From Streptomyces sp. NBC_00250 (lineage in GTDB: Bacteria > Actinomycetota > Actinomycetes > Streptomycetales > Streptomycetaceae), in NCBI RefSeq assembly GCF_036192275.1, contig NZ_CP108088.1, positions 7,481,001 through 7,545,000 of the forward strand: a DNA stretch of 64,000 bases. Direction: 5' to 3'. Below the pieces are notes generated by a model. The model saw only the letters and a program-made list of their open reading frames with translations. It did not search any database and was not told where the DNA came from. The position numbers and the translations under genes were made by a program. Below are positions 8,139 through 16,427 of this stretch, in pieces; the first letter of the stretch is position 1; the number at the start of each line of letters is the position of its first letter.

Positions 8139-9230
8139 TTGACCTCTGCGCCCCGCCCCCGCACCACCACCCGCGACCCCGAGGAGCTGGGGCGCAGGCT
8201 CACCGCCTGGCTCGACCGGCACCTGCCCGGCGCCCGGGTCACCGGCCTCGCCGTGCCCGGCTCCAACGGCATGTCCAGCGAGACCCTGCTCTTCGACCTC
8301 GACCACCCGGACGCCCCGGTACGGGGCTGCGCCCTGCGGCTGGCCGCCGACCCCGCCGCGTACACCGTCTTCCCCGTCTACGACATGGCCCGCCAGCACC
8401 GGGTCATGCACCTGGTCGGCGAGCACACCGACATTCCCGTACCGCGCGTGCTCTGGCTCGAAGAGGACCCCGAGCCACTCGGTGCGCCCTTCTTCGTGAT
8501 GGCCCGCGCCGAGGGCCGCGTCCCGCCGGACGTCATGCCCTACACGTACGAGGGGAACTGGCTGCACGCCGCCACCGACGCCGAACGCGCCCTGCTCGAA
8601 GCCGAATCCGTCTCCGTACTCGCCCGGCTCCACGACCAGTTCCCGGCGAAAGAGGCCGAATTCCTGCTGCCGGACGGTGCGGGGACCCCGCTGCGCCGCC
8701 ATGTCGACGCCCAGCGCGCGTACTACGCATGGGTGGTGGACGGACTCGCGCCCTCACCGCTCATCGAGTCGGCCTTCGACTGGCTGGAGGCGCACTGGCC
8801 GGCCGACGAGGGCCCGGCCGTCCTCGGCTGGGGCGACGCCCGCATCGGGAACATCGTCTACGACGGATTCACCCCCGCCGCCGTCCTCGACTGGGAGATG
8901 GCGGCCTGCGTCCCGCGCGAGGTGGACCTCGGTTGGACGGTCTACCTCCACCGCTTCTTCCAGGACCTGACGGTGAGCTTCGGCCAGCCCGGGCTGCCGG
9001 ACTTCCTGCGGCGCGACGCGATCGAACGGCGCTACGCGGAACTGACCGGACACACCCCGCGCGACATGGAGTTCCACACCCTCTACGCGGCGCTGCGGCA
9101 CGCCATCGTGATGCTCAGGATCGCGTACCGGCAGGCCCACTTCGGCGAGGTCGAGGTGCCCGGGGACCCCGACGGCCTGATCCTGCACCACGCCACGCTC
9201 GCGGCGATGGTGCGGGGAAGCTACTGGTGA
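8139..9230 (+). CDS. Phosphotransferase family protein (APH/ACAD10-11-like)
   Basis: A 363-residue kinase-fold protein. I chose TTG 8139, preceded by GAGGAG at 8126-8133, because the upstream extension is not protein-like. The catalytic loop is WGDARIGN, with the Asp acting as catalytic base and the Asn binding metal. The metal-binding Asp follows in VLDWEMA. These are the hallmarks of aminoglycoside-phosphotransferase-like enzymes of the ACAD10/ACAD11 branch, which phosphorylate hydroxyacyl-CoA or similar substrates to allow elimination. With the preceding lipocalin-like gene and the acyl-CoA dehydrogenase nearby, a role in catabolism of a hydroxylated acyl-CoA is plausible. Antibiotic phosphorylation is less likely in this context. 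Confidence 0.87.
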   Translation: MTSAPRPRTTTRDPEELGRRLTAWLDRHLPGARVTGLAVPGSNGMSSETLLFDLDHPDAPVRGCALRLAADPAAYTVFPVYDMARQHRVMHLVGEHTDIPVPRVLWLEEDPEPLGAPFFVMARAEGRVPPDVMPYTYEGNWLHAATDAERALLEAESVSVLARLHDQFPAKEAEFLLPDGAGTPLRRHVDAQRAYYAWVVDGLAPSPLIESAFDWLEAHWPADEGPAVLGWGDARIGNIVYDGFTPAAVLDWEMAACVPREVDLGWTVYLHRFFQDLTVSFGQPGLPDFLRRDAIERRYAELTGHTPRDMEFHTLYAALRHAIVMLRIAYRQAHFGEVEVPGDPDGLILHHATLAAMVRGSYW

Positions 9231-9297
9231 ACGGAGGGGCCCGGAGGCCCCGCCGGCCATTGACTCGGCGAGCCCGGCCTGATCGGCGGGCCTTTCC

Positions 9298-9666
9298 CTA
9301 GGCCGCGCGCCGCATCTGCGGTACCCGCATCGGACGCGAGCCCGGACCGCCGACGTGCGAGAAGGGCTGCGTGCGCCAGTCGAGGCCCTGGGGAAGCGTC
9401 AGGAGCAACGCGGTGTCCTGCTCCTGGACCTCCAGGGTGTCGTCGGCCGGACGGGCCTCGCTCGCCGACAGGCCCGTACCCGAGCAGACCGTCAGGACGA
9501 AGGGGTTCCACGGCGTCGGGCAGAGCGCGTGCTCCGGCAGCACGTCCTCGTCCGCGAGCAGCGCGATGGGCTGCACGCACTCCGGGCAGATGACCCGGAA
9601 CATCTCAAAGGTGTCGTACGCGTCGAGCTCGTCGGGCGTGTCGACCGAATCAACAGGCTCCTGCAT
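9298..9666 (-). CDS. Conserved hypothetical protein with Cys pair
   Basis: A 122-residue acidic soluble protein starting at ATG 9666 with GGGGGAGA 4-8 nt upstream. The N-terminal half carries VICPECVQPIALLADED and, 12 residues later, HALCPTPWNPF. The CxxC plus later Cys suggests a small zinc knuckle or redox site. The rest is a beta-rich tail with no membrane segment. It is divergent from the Lrp/AsnC regulator gene across a 225-bp region, and so may be one of its targets. I do not recognise a named family. Proteins with this start are common in Streptomyces. Confidence 0.75.
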   Translation of the reverse strand: MQEPVDSVDTPDELDAYDTFEMFRVICPECVQPIALLADEDVLPEHALCPTPWNPFVLTVCSGTGLSASEARPADDTLEVQEQDTALLLTLPQGLDWRTQPFSHVGGPGSRPMRVPQMRRAA

Positions 9667-9891
9667 GGAGAATCTCCCCCTCGGGTGGGTCGGCCGGATC
9701 TGTACGGCCTCGACCACAGCAAGCACTTCCCATGCGGCCGTCCGCATAACCGTGTGGCAGCACCTCAGGGCGGACGCAAACCTGTGGCGTTCGTCACATG
9801 CCCGGCGCAGGTGCCCCGTGATGCCCCATACCGCCTGATAGTGGTCGACCCCGGCGGTGCCGCTCCTCTCCGGGAGCAATAGGGTCACCGC
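9667..9891. promoter_or_regulatory. Divergent promoter region with inverted repeat
   Basis: This 225-bp region separates the Cys-pair protein from the Lrp regulator. A 6-bp inverted repeat with a 4-bp centre, ATGCGG-ccgt-CCGCAT, lies at 9732-9747 and is a candidate Lrp/AsnC site. TAGGGT at 9880-9885 is 6 nt before the regulator's ATG at 9892, which suggests a leaderless mRNA. Confidence 0.4.
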
Positions 9892-10332
9892 ATGGAGGAG
9901 CTGGATCGTCAGATCGTAGAATTGCTCGTCAAGGACGGGCGCATGAGCTACACCGACCTGGGCAAGGCCACCGGCCTGTCCACGTCGGCGGTGCATCAGC
10001 GCGTCCGCCGTCTGGAGCAGCGCGGAGTCATCCGCGGCTACGCGGCCGTGGTCGACCCGGAGGCCGTCGGGCTGCCGCTGACCGCCTTCATCTCGGTCAA
10101 ACCCTTCGACCCCAGTGCCCCCGACGACACCCCCGACCGGCTCGCCGACATCCCGGAGATCGAGGCCTGCCACAGCGTCGCCGGTGACGAGAACTACATC
10201 CTCAAGGTCCGCGTCGCCACCCCCCTGGAGCTGGAGCACCTGCTCAGCCGCATCCGCTCCCAGGCCGGTGTCTCCAGCCGCACCACCGTCGTCCTCTCCA
10301 CCCCGTACGAGGCCAGGCCGCCGCGCATCTGA
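9892..10332 (+). CDS. Lrp/AsnC family transcriptional regulator
   Basis: A 146-residue regulator. An N-terminal winged HTH (residues about 2-50: LDRQIVELLVKDGRMSYTDLG, then LSTSAVHQRVRRLEQRGVI as recognition helix and wing) is followed by an alpha-beta RAM effector domain (about 65-140: TAFISVKPF, ACHSVAGDENYILKVRV). This is the normal full length. Lrp/AsnC proteins form dimers and octamers that bind an amino acid at the RAM interface. The ligand is not evident. The start seems leaderless. A short hairpin follows the stop, so the gene is probably monocistronic and may regulate itself and the divergent gene. Confidence 0.93.
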   Translation: MEELDRQIVELLVKDGRMSYTDLGKATGLSTSAVHQRVRRLEQRGVIRGYAAVVDPEAVGLPLTAFISVKPFDPSAPDDTPDRLADIPEIEACHSVAGDENYILKVRVATPLELEHLLSRIRSQAGVSSRTTVVLSTPYEARPPRI

Positions 10333-10336
10333 CCCC

Positions 10337-10359
10337 CCGGCCCCACGGAACGGGGCCGG
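10337..10359 (+). terminator. Hairpin after lrp-type gene
   Basis: CCGGCCCC and GGGGCCGG pair over 8 bp around a 7-nt loop (acggaac), 4 bp after the stop of the regulator gene. Confidence 0.6.
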
Positions 10360-10411
10360 CAAGGGGGACCTGCCGGACAAACCGGGTCCGGGCAGGTCCT
10401 AGCCTGGTCGC

Positions 10412-12055
10412 ATGAGTGAGTCCATGCCTCCCGCGTCTCCCGCCGAACACCGCACCGTGCTGCTGCGCGGTGGGGAAGTCCACAGCCCGGCCGATCCCTT
10501 CGCCACCGCCATGGTCGTGGAGCGCGGGCACGTCGCCTGGGTGGGCTCGGAGGGCGCGGCCGACGCCTTCGCCACCGGCGTGGACGAGGTGGTCGACCTG
10601 GAGGGCGCGCTCGTCACCCCGGCGTTCGTCGACGCGCACGTCCACACCACCGCCACCGGGTTCGCCCTCACCGGGCTCGACCTGTCCTCCGCGGCCTCGC
10701 TCGCCGAGGCCGCGGAGCTGATCCGCGCCCACGCCGCCGCCCGCCCCGAGGACCGCATCCTCATCGGCCACGGCTGGGACGCCTCCCGCTGGCCCGAGCG
10801 CCGCCCGCTCGGCCGCGCCGAACTCGACGGACTCACCGGCGGCCGTCCGCTCTACCTGACCCGCATCGACGTCCACTCGGCCGTCGTCACCACCGCCCTC
10901 CTCGACCTCGTCCCGGGCGTCCGCGACCTGGACGGCTTCCACGACGGACAGCAGCCGCTCACCGGCGACGCCCACCACGCCGTGCGCGCCGCCGCCTTCG
11001 GCGCCGTCTCCGCGCGCCAGCGCACGGAGGCGCAGCGCGCCGCCCGGAGCCGCGCCGCTTCCCTCGGCATCGGCACCCTGCACGAGTGCGGCGGCCCGCG
11101 GATCTCCTCCGAGGACGACTTCACCGGGCTCCTGGACCTGGCCCGCGACGAGTCCGGACCCCGGGTCGTCGGCTACTGGGCCGACCTCGACGTCGAGCGG
11201 GCCCGCGCCCTCGGCGCCCTCGGCGCGGCCGGCGACCTGTTCGCCGACGGCTCCCTCGGGTCCCACACGGCCTGCCTCCACGAGCCGTATGCCGACCACG
11301 CCGACGTCGGCCACACGGGAGCCGCCCACCTGGACGCGGCCACCATCGCCCTCCACGTCGTGGCCTGCACCGAGGCGGGCCTCCAGGCCGGCTTCCACGC
11401 CATCGGGGACGCCGCCGTGACCGCCGTCGTCGAAGGCGTCAGGGCCGCCGCCGAGAAGCTCGGCCTGGCCCGCATCCGGGCCGCCCGGCACCGCGTCGAG
11501 CACGTCGAGATGCTCACCCCCGAGACCATCGCCGCCTTCGCCGAGCTCGGCCTCACCGCCTCGGTCCAGCCCGCCTTCGACGCGCTCTGGGGCGGCGAGG
11601 AGGGCATGTACGCCGACCGGCTCGGTGTCGGGCGGGCCCGCACCCTCAACCCGTACGCGGCGCTGCTGCGCGCCGGAGTGCCGCTGGCCTTCGGCTCGGA
11701 CAGCCCGGTGACCCCGCTCGACCCCTGGGGCACCGTCCGGGCCGCCGCCTTCCACCGCACCCCCGAGCACCGGATCTCCGCCCGGGCCGCCTTCACCGCC
11801 CACACGCGGGGCGGCTGGCGGGCGGTGGGCCGGGACGACGCCGGGACGTTGGTGCCCGGCGCCCCCGCCGACTACGCGGTCTGGCGGACCGAGGAACTCG
11901 TCGTCCAGGCGCCCGACGACCGGGTCGCCCGCTGGTCCACCGACCCGCGCTCCGGAACGCCCGGTCTGCCCGATCTGTCCCCCGGTGTCGATCTTCCCGT
12001 CTGTCTGCGGACGGTCGTGCACGGGCAGACGGTGTTCGTACGGCCGAACGAGTGA
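10412..12055 (+). CDS. YtcJ-like amidohydrolase (metal-dependent hydrolase)
   Basis: A 547-residue member of the amidohydrolase superfamily, amidohydrolase family 3/YtcJ type. A beta-sandwich N-terminus leads into the metal-binding DAHVHTT motif at about residues 73-79. Further ligands of the TIM barrel follow in order: GFHAIGD, RVEHVEM and FGSDSPVTPLDP (metal-binding Asp). The last 60 residues return to the beta-sandwich (DYAVWRTEEL). There is no signal peptide, so it acts in the cytoplasm. Family members hydrolyse N-acyl or formyl groups, or cyclic amides, and the substrate here is unknown. The gene follows the Lrp regulator but is separated by a hairpin, so it probably has its own promoter. 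Confidence 0.88.
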   Translation: MSESMPPASPAEHRTVLLRGGEVHSPADPFATAMVVERGHVAWVGSEGAADAFATGVDEVVDLEGALVTPAFVDAHVHTTATGFALTGLDLSSAASLAEAAELIRAHAAARPEDRILIGHGWDASRWPERRPLGRAELDGLTGGRPLYLTRIDVHSAVVTTALLDLVPGVRDLDGFHDGQQPLTGDAHHAVRAAAFGAVSARQRTEAQRAARSRAASLGIGTLHECGGPRISSEDDFTGLLDLARDESGPRVVGYWADLDVERARALGALGAAGDLFADGSLGSHTACLHEPYADHADVGHTGAAHLDAATIALHVVACTEAGLQAGFHAIGDAAVTAVVEGVRAAAEKLGLARIRAARHRVEHVEMLTPETIAAFAELGLTASVQPAFDALWGGEEGMYADRLGVGRARTLNPYAALLRAGVPLAFGSDSPVTPLDPWGTVRAAAFHRTPEHRISARAAFTAHTRGGWRAVGRDDAGTLVPGAPADYAVWRTEELVVQAPDDRVARWSTDPRSGTPGLPDLSPGVDLPVCLRTVVHGQTVFVRPNE

Positions 12056-12581
12056 TGTAGGGATATATCCCCCCTGGGACACTCGTTCCGTACGCTTGTC
12101 CCCGACCTGCGGATCTTCCCCTCCGGCCTGGGCTTTTAGGAAGTCTCCGCAGGTCAAGCGGGTGTTGACAGTCGACAGGCGGGGGCGGGTAGGTTCTCCG
12201 CGTCCACCACAGGACGTCCGACCGGTCCGCACCTCCACGCATTCGCCGAACGCCGCCCGCGCCTCGGCCGCGAGGGGGAAGGTTTCTCCGGCGGAAGGTG
12301 CGACCCGGGTGGGGCCCGGACGTTCAGTAGACAACGGCTCTCGGTCGACCCGCAGCCAGCGGATCCCAGGTCGGACCGAAGGACGTCGGGCCCCGCACCG
12401 CACGTCAACGGCGCCGACCGCCCCTCCGACCGGCCGTGACCCCCCGCCCGACCGGCCGCGCCACCCCGCGAACCGTCCGGTCCGGCCGCCGCGTCAACCC
12501 TTCCAACCGACCCCGCAGCGCCGGAGCACTCCGAGGACCTCGCTATGGTGGGGGCCTGTGTATGTATCCGAAGGGGCAGTA
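12056..12581. other. 526-bp intergenic region upstream of ppm1
   Basis: This region has no convincing ORF. It starts with a 12-bp palindrome GGGATATATCCC (12060-12071) just after the amidohydrolase stop. A good vegetative promoter lies at 12165-12195. TATGGT at 12544-12549 could be a second -10 giving a 26-nt leader for ppm1. The 380 bp between the two is GC-rich with no strong hairpin that I can see. It is either a long 5' leader or contains a small RNA. Confidence 0.5.
12165..12195 (+). promoter_or_regulatory. HrdB-like promoter with consensus -35
   Basis: TTGACA (12165-12170) and TAGGTT (12190-12195) are separated by 19 bp. The -35 is a perfect consensus, rare in this genome. No ORF starts nearby. 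The first gene downstream is ppm1, whose start codon is 387 bp from the -10. Confidence 0.5.
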
Positions 12582-13358
12582 GTGAACGACGGTGGCCAGA
12601 GGCGTTACGGCCCGCTCGGCAAGGCCTTGGTGATCATTCCGACCTACAACGAGGCGGAGAACATCAAGCCGATCGTCGCGCGGGTGCGGGAGGCCGTGCC
12701 CGAGGCGCACGTTCTCGTCGCCGACGACAACAGCCCTGACGGCACGGGCAAGTTCGCGGACGAGATCGCGTCCGAGGACGACCATGTGCACGTCCTGCAC
12801 CGCAAGGGCAAGGAGGGGCTCGGCGCCGCCTACCTCGCCGGCTTCCGGTGGGGCATCGAGCACGGCTACGGCGTCCTCGTCGAGATGGACGCCGACGGCT
12901 CCCACCAGCCCGAGGAGCTTCCGCGGCTGCTCACCGCCCTCAAGGGCGCGGACCTGGTCCTCGGCTCCCGCTGGGTGCCGGGCGGCCGCATCGTGAACTG
13001 GCCGAAGTCCCGCGAGTTCATCTCCCGCGGCGGCAGCCTCTACTCGCGCGTGATGCTCGACGTACCGATCCGCGATGTCACCGGCGGCTACCGGGCCTTC
13101 CGCAAGGAGACCCTGGAGGGCCTGGGCCTGGAGGACGTGGCCTCGGCCGGCTACTGCTTCCAGGTCGACCTGGCCCGCCGCGCCGTCGCCGCCGGCTTCC
13201 ACGTCGTCGAGGTCCCGATCACCTTCGTCGAGCGCGAGATCGGCGACTCGAAGATGAGCCGGAACATCGTCGTCGAGGCGCTGTGGCGGGTCACCGGCTG
13301 GGGTCTCTCCGCGCGCGCGGAGAAGGTCGGCAAGCTGCTCGGCCGCAAGTCTTCCTGA
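12582..13358 (+). CDS. ppm1: Polyprenol monophosphomannose synthase
   Basis: A 258-residue GT2-family glycosyltransferase that transfers mannose from GDP-mannose to polyprenyl phosphate. The GT-A fold is visible in order: VIIPTYNEAENI, VADDNSPDGTG, the metal-binding EMDADGSHQPEELP, LGSRWVPGG, and IRDVTGGYRAFRK. There is no membrane anchor, as in the Streptomyces Ppm1 type. GTG 12582 is chosen because AAGGGG lies 6 nt upstream. In Streptomyces the product feeds protein O-mannosylation, and mutants are reported to resist phage phiC31 and to be antibiotic-sensitive. The neighbours fxsA and rbpA agree with the S. coelicolor order. The final basic tail (GKLLGRKSS) may touch the membrane. Confidence 0.92.
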   Translation: MNDGGQRRYGPLGKALVIIPTYNEAENIKPIVARVREAVPEAHVLVADDNSPDGTGKFADEIASEDDHVHVLHRKGKEGLGAAYLAGFRWGIEHGYGVLVEMDADGSHQPEELPRLLTALKGADLVLGSRWVPGGRIVNWPKSREFISRGGSLYSRVMLDVPIRDVTGGYRAFRKETLEGLGLEDVASAGYCFQVDLARRAVAAGFHVVEVPITFVEREIGDSKMSRNIVVEALWRVTGWGLSARAEKVGKLLGRKSS

Positions 13359-13496
13359 CCGGATTCCCCACCCTTTCCCACGGGTTCTCCCGCGGTTTCC
13401 CTTCGGATTCTCCTTCGGTGGCCTGACCCGTCGCCCTCCCGCGTCCTGATCTCTCCTTTACGACGTTCCGGCGGGGGTCCAGGCACACTGGGGACC

Positions 13497-14090
13497 ATGA
13501 CGACCGGCGCAACGCCTCCCCTCGCCCCCAAGCGCTCACGCGCGCGTACGTTCCTTCCGATCGGCGTCGCCGCCTGGCTGGTCCTCGAGATCTGGCTGCT
13601 CACGGTGGTGGCGAACGCGGCGGGCGGACTCACCGTCTTCGCCCTGCTCGTCGGCGGCATCGTGCTCGGTGCCGCCGTCGTCAAGCGGGCGGGCCGGCGT
13701 GCCTTCCGTAACCTCACCTCGACCTTCCAGCAGGCCCAGGCCGCGGCGCAGACGGGCACGATGCCCTCGGCGCCCGAGCGGACCGGCGCGGAGGACCGCA
13801 ACGGCTTCCTGATGCTCGGCGGTCTGCTCCTGATGCTCCCCGGCCTGGTCTCGGACGTCCTCGGCCTGCTGCTGCTGATCCCCCCGGTCCGCTCCCTCCT
13901 CGGGCGGTACGCGGACCGGGCCGCCGAGCGCCGGATGGCCGCCGCACCTCCCGGCAGCCTCCAGGACGCCTTCCAGCAGGCCCGTATCCACCGCCCGGAC
14001 GGCAAGGTCGTGCAGGGTGAGGTCATCCGCGAGGACGCCGCTCAGGGCCCGCGCCGGGCCGACGAGCCCCGCCCGCCCCTGATGTCCTGA
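13497..14090 (+). CDS. fxsA: FxsA family membrane protein
   Basis: A 197-residue membrane protein with the FxsA pattern. Two hydrophobic segments lie near the N-terminus (about residues 19-40 and 45-62). A polar loop follows, then a further segment with LMLGGLLLMLPGLVSDVLGLLLLIPPVR (the conserved PG(L)xSD motif). The tail is long, charged and cytoplasmic. In E. coli FxsA interferes with F-plasmid exclusion of phage T7, and its general role is unknown. The gene lies 138 bp after ppm1 in the same direction and faces rbpA across two strong hairpins. Confidence 0.85.
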   Translation: MTTGATPPLAPKRSRARTFLPIGVAAWLVLEIWLLTVVANAAGGLTVFALLVGGIVLGAAVVKRAGRRAFRNLTSTFQQAQAAAQTGTMPSAPERTGAEDRNGFLMLGGLLLMLPGLVSDVLGLLLLIPPVRSLLGRYADRAAERRMAAAPPGSLQDAFQQARIHRPDGKVVQGEVIREDAAQGPRRADEPRPPLMS

Positions 14091-14113
14091 TCATTCGCCC
14101 CTGCCCCGCACTG

Positions 14114-14154
14114 CCCGTGCCCCGCCCCTCCGCACTGAGGGAGCGGGGCACGGG
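14114..14154. terminator. Large hairpin after fxsA
   Basis: CCCGTGCCCCGC plus CCCTC pairs with GAGGG plus GCGGGGCACGGG, with one unpaired A and a short loop. The long, stable hairpin starts 24 bp after the fxsA stop. Its right arm merges with the tandem repeat that follows. Confidence 0.75.
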
Positions 14155-14240
14155 TCCGCTGTGACATGGCGGGTCGAGGTGGCGGGCGCGGGTCCGCTGT
14201 GAGGTGGTGGGCCGAGGTGGCGGGCACGGGTCCGCTGTGA
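14146..14240. repeat. 38-bp tandem repeat, 2.5 copies
   Basis: Two full 38-bp units (14146-14183, 14184-14221) and a 19-bp third copy share the core GGGCACGGGTCCGCTGTGA, with one difference in the middle copy. It lies in the convergent fxsA-rbpA gap. Confidence 0.85.
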
Positions 14241-14296
14241 GTGAGGTCGCGGGCGGGTCCTGATCCGCCGTCGGCGAGCGAGCGGGACACGACGAA

Positions 14297-14341
14297 CGCC
14301 GCGGGGCCCGGTACACAGTTCGTGTACCGGGCCCCGCGGCG
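14297..14341 (-). terminator. Perfect 20-bp hairpin after rbpA
   Basis: Arms 14297-14316 and 14322-14341 are exact complements over 20 bp with a 5-nt loop (agttc), 22 bp beyond the rbpA stop. It is among the most stable structures in the window. Confidence 0.85.
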
Positions 14342-14362
14342 TCTGTTCGTCCGATGGGTCCG

Positions 14363-14737
14363 CTAGGCGGACTTGCGGCTGTCGCGCGGATGCACCGCAA
14401 TGTTCATGGCGCCGGAACGCAGGACGGCCAGCCTTTCGGCAAGGACCTCCTCCAGTTCCTCGCGGGTGCGTCGCTCCATGAGCATGTCCCAGTGCGTACG
14501 CGCAGGCTTGCCCTTCTTCTCCTCAGGTCCGTCCCCGTCCACCAGGAGTGCCTGGATTCCGCAGACCTTGCATTCCCACTCCGGCGGAATTTCCGCTTCC
14601 ACCGAGAAGGGCATCTCAAAACGATGGCCCTTCTCGCATGCGTACTCCACGGCCTGGCGCGGGGCCAGATCGATGCCGCGGTCGGTCTCGTAGCTCGTCA
14701 CCACGAGGCGCGTGCCGCGAAGAGCTCGCTCACTCAT
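14363..14737 (-). CDS. rbpA: RNA polymerase-binding protein RbpA
   Basis: A 124-residue RbpA, the actinobacterial factor that binds the principal sigma factor and RNA polymerase and stabilises open complexes. Zinc ligands are all present at the expected places: Cys34, His38, Cys56, Cys59 (ACEKGH and ECKVCG). The N-terminal tail carries ALRGTRLVVTSYETDRG. The C-terminal sigma-interaction part includes WDMLMERRTREELEEVLAERL and the basic linker KKGKPARTH. Length is standard for Streptomyces. The gene is monocistronic, preceded by a match to the sigma-R promoter consensus and followed by a 20-bp hairpin. In S. coelicolor rbpA is part of the thiol-oxidative stress regulon. Confidence 0.97.
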   Translation of the reverse strand: MSERALRGTRLVVTSYETDRGIDLAPRQAVEYACEKGHRFEMPFSVEAEIPPEWECKVCGIQALLVDGDGPEEKKGKPARTHWDMLMERRTREELEEVLAERLAVLRSGAMNIAVHPRDSRKSA

Positions 14738-14798
14738 GAATCGTGCCTCCCGGGCTTGTCGCCCACAGGACAGGTGTCGCTGTCGTCGTTATCCGGTC

Positions 14799-14824
14799 AA
14801 CGTCCGGTCGGCGGTAAAGATTCC
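14799..14824 (-). promoter_or_regulatory. Sigma-R promoter of rbpA
   Basis: On the minus strand GGAAT (14824-14820), an 18-bp spacer and GTT (14801-14799) exactly match the known sigma-R consensus GGAAT-N18-GTT, about 62 bp before the rbpA start. This predicts induction by disulfide stress. Confidence 0.85.
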
Positions 14825-14992
14825 CGTGCCGGGTCATGCGTCGCCCGTCGTGCCGCCCCTTGTTGTACCCACCAGTGCCCGTTTTGTCACATCTGACGGC
14901 AGAAGTGACCCGGTGTCTTCACCAAAGCAGCACGCAGTAACGGTCCGCCTGGCAGGCCAAACGCGTACACTACCGCCCTTTCACTGCCACGT

Positions 14993-16357
14993 CTAAATTC
15001 GGTCCGGTATCGGGTTCCCGGCGGCTTCCACCGCGCGCCGCACCGGGACCCGGGCGAGCAGGGCGAAACCGACCACGAAGAAGATCACCAGGGAGATGAT
15101 GGCATCCCGGTAGCTCCCGGTCAGCTGATACGCGAGACCGAACACGAGCGGACCCAGCCAACTGAGCCCACGATCGCTCATCTCGTAGGCCGAGAAGTAC
15201 TCCGCCTCCTTGCCGCGCGGCACCAGATGAGAGAACAGCGAACGCGACAACGCCTGGCTCCCGCCCAGCACCAGGCCGATCGCGGCGGCGAGACAGTAGA
15301 AGAACACGGGCGCGTCGGGCGGCAGGAGATAGCCCGCCACCAGGATCGCCGTCCAGACCGCGAGCGAGGCCAGAATCGTCCGCTTGGCGCCGTACGACCG
15401 GGCGAGTCGCCCCATGCCGAGCGCGCCCGCCACCGCGAGCACCTGGACCAGCAGGACGGCCGTGATGAGCGTGGTCTGGTCGAGGCCCAGCTCCTCCGAG
15501 CCGAACACGGAGGCCTGCGAGATCACCGTCTGCACGCCGTCGTTGTAGACCAGGTAGGCGAGCAGGAAGGAGAGCGTCAGCGGATGCCGGCGCATGTCCT
15601 TGAGGGTCGCCCTCAGCTGTCGCCAGCCGCTGCCGACCCCGCCGGCTCCTTCGTGCCCCTCCGGGCCGATCCGCCGGTCCCGCAGCCGCCGCAGCGGCAC
15701 GATGGTGAAGGCGCCCCACCACACGCCGGCCGAGGCGAGGCAGATCCGGACCGCCTCGCCCTCGGTGAGGCCGAAGGAGTCGTGGCCCGAGTAGAGGATC
15801 AGGTTCAGGACGAGGACGAGCGCGCCCGACGTGTAGCCGAAGGCCCACCCGCGCGAGGAGACCGCGTCCCGCTCGTCCGGCTCCGAGATCTGCGGCAGAT
15901 AGGCGTTGTAGAGCACCATCGAGACCGAGATCGAGGCGTTCGCCACGATCAGCAGGAACGTGCCCAGCAGATACCGGTCGCCCGCCAGGAAGAACATCGC
16001 CGCCGTGGCCGTCGCGCCCACGTAGGCGGCGGCCGCGAGCAGCGGCTTCTTCCGGCCCGTACGGTCCGCGATCGCGCCGACCAGCGGCATCAGCAGGACC
16101 GCGACCACGATCGAGGCGGACACGGCGTACGCGAAGAGCGAGCCGGCCCGCACGGGTATTCCGAGCGGGTGCACAAAGCCCTCGGCGTCGGCCGCCGCCC
16201 GCGCCACGGAGGTCAGGTAGGGGCCGAGGAACACGGTGAGCACGCTCGTCGAGTACACGGAGCAGGCGAAGTCGTAGAAGTACCAGCCCCGCTGTTCCCG
16301 CTTGCGTTCGGCGGGATCGGAGGTGTACTCCTCCGGTTCGGTGGTTCCAGCGGTCAA
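14993..16357 (-). CDS. MFS transporter, UMF1/Atg22-like
   Basis: A 454-residue membrane protein with about 12 transmembrane segments of the UMF1 (vacuole effluxer Atg22-like) branch of the major facilitator superfamily. Diagnostic stretches are the N-terminal REQRGWYFYDFACSVYSTSV, the loop ADRTGRKKPLL after TM2-3, and GGSQALSRSLFSHLVPRGKE with YEMSDRGLSWLGP in the C-terminal half. Family members are thought to export amino acids or other metabolites; the substrate is unknown. The start at 16357 is 70 bp downstream of the GDPD stop, so the gene may be the last in the yczE-GDPD-MFS operon. Confidence 0.9.
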   Translation of the reverse strand: MTAGTTEPEEYTSDPAERKREQRGWYFYDFACSVYSTSVLTVFLGPYLTSVARAAADAEGFVHPLGIPVRAGSLFAYAVSASIVVAVLLMPLVGAIADRTGRKKPLLAAAAYVGATATAAMFFLAGDRYLLGTFLLIVANASISVSMVLYNAYLPQISEPDERDAVSSRGWAFGYTSGALVLVLNLILYSGHDSFGLTEGEAVRICLASAGVWWGAFTIVPLRRLRDRRIGPEGHEGAGGVGSGWRQLRATLKDMRRHPLTLSFLLAYLVYNDGVQTVISQASVFGSEELGLDQTTLITAVLLVQVLAVAGALGMGRLARSYGAKRTILASLAVWTAILVAGYLLPPDAPVFFYCLAAAIGLVLGGSQALSRSLFSHLVPRGKEAEYFSAYEMSDRGLSWLGPLVFGLAYQLTGSYRDAIISLVIFFVVGFALLARVPVRRAVEAAGNPIPDRI

Positions 16358-16427
16358 GGCCGCGCCCCCTCGTTCGTCCCCGTGAGCGGGCCTGGTGATC
16401 CGGGCCCGGAGTCACCGGGACGCGCGC

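Noticed and set aside
8139..9230. Aminoglycoside resistance gene
   Set aside because: Sequence motifs and neighbours fit the acyl-CoA related ACAD10/11 branch better.
12060..12071. GGGATATATCCC palindrome as a named operator
   Set aside because: No known factor with this site comes to mind, and it follows a gene end; left as an observation.
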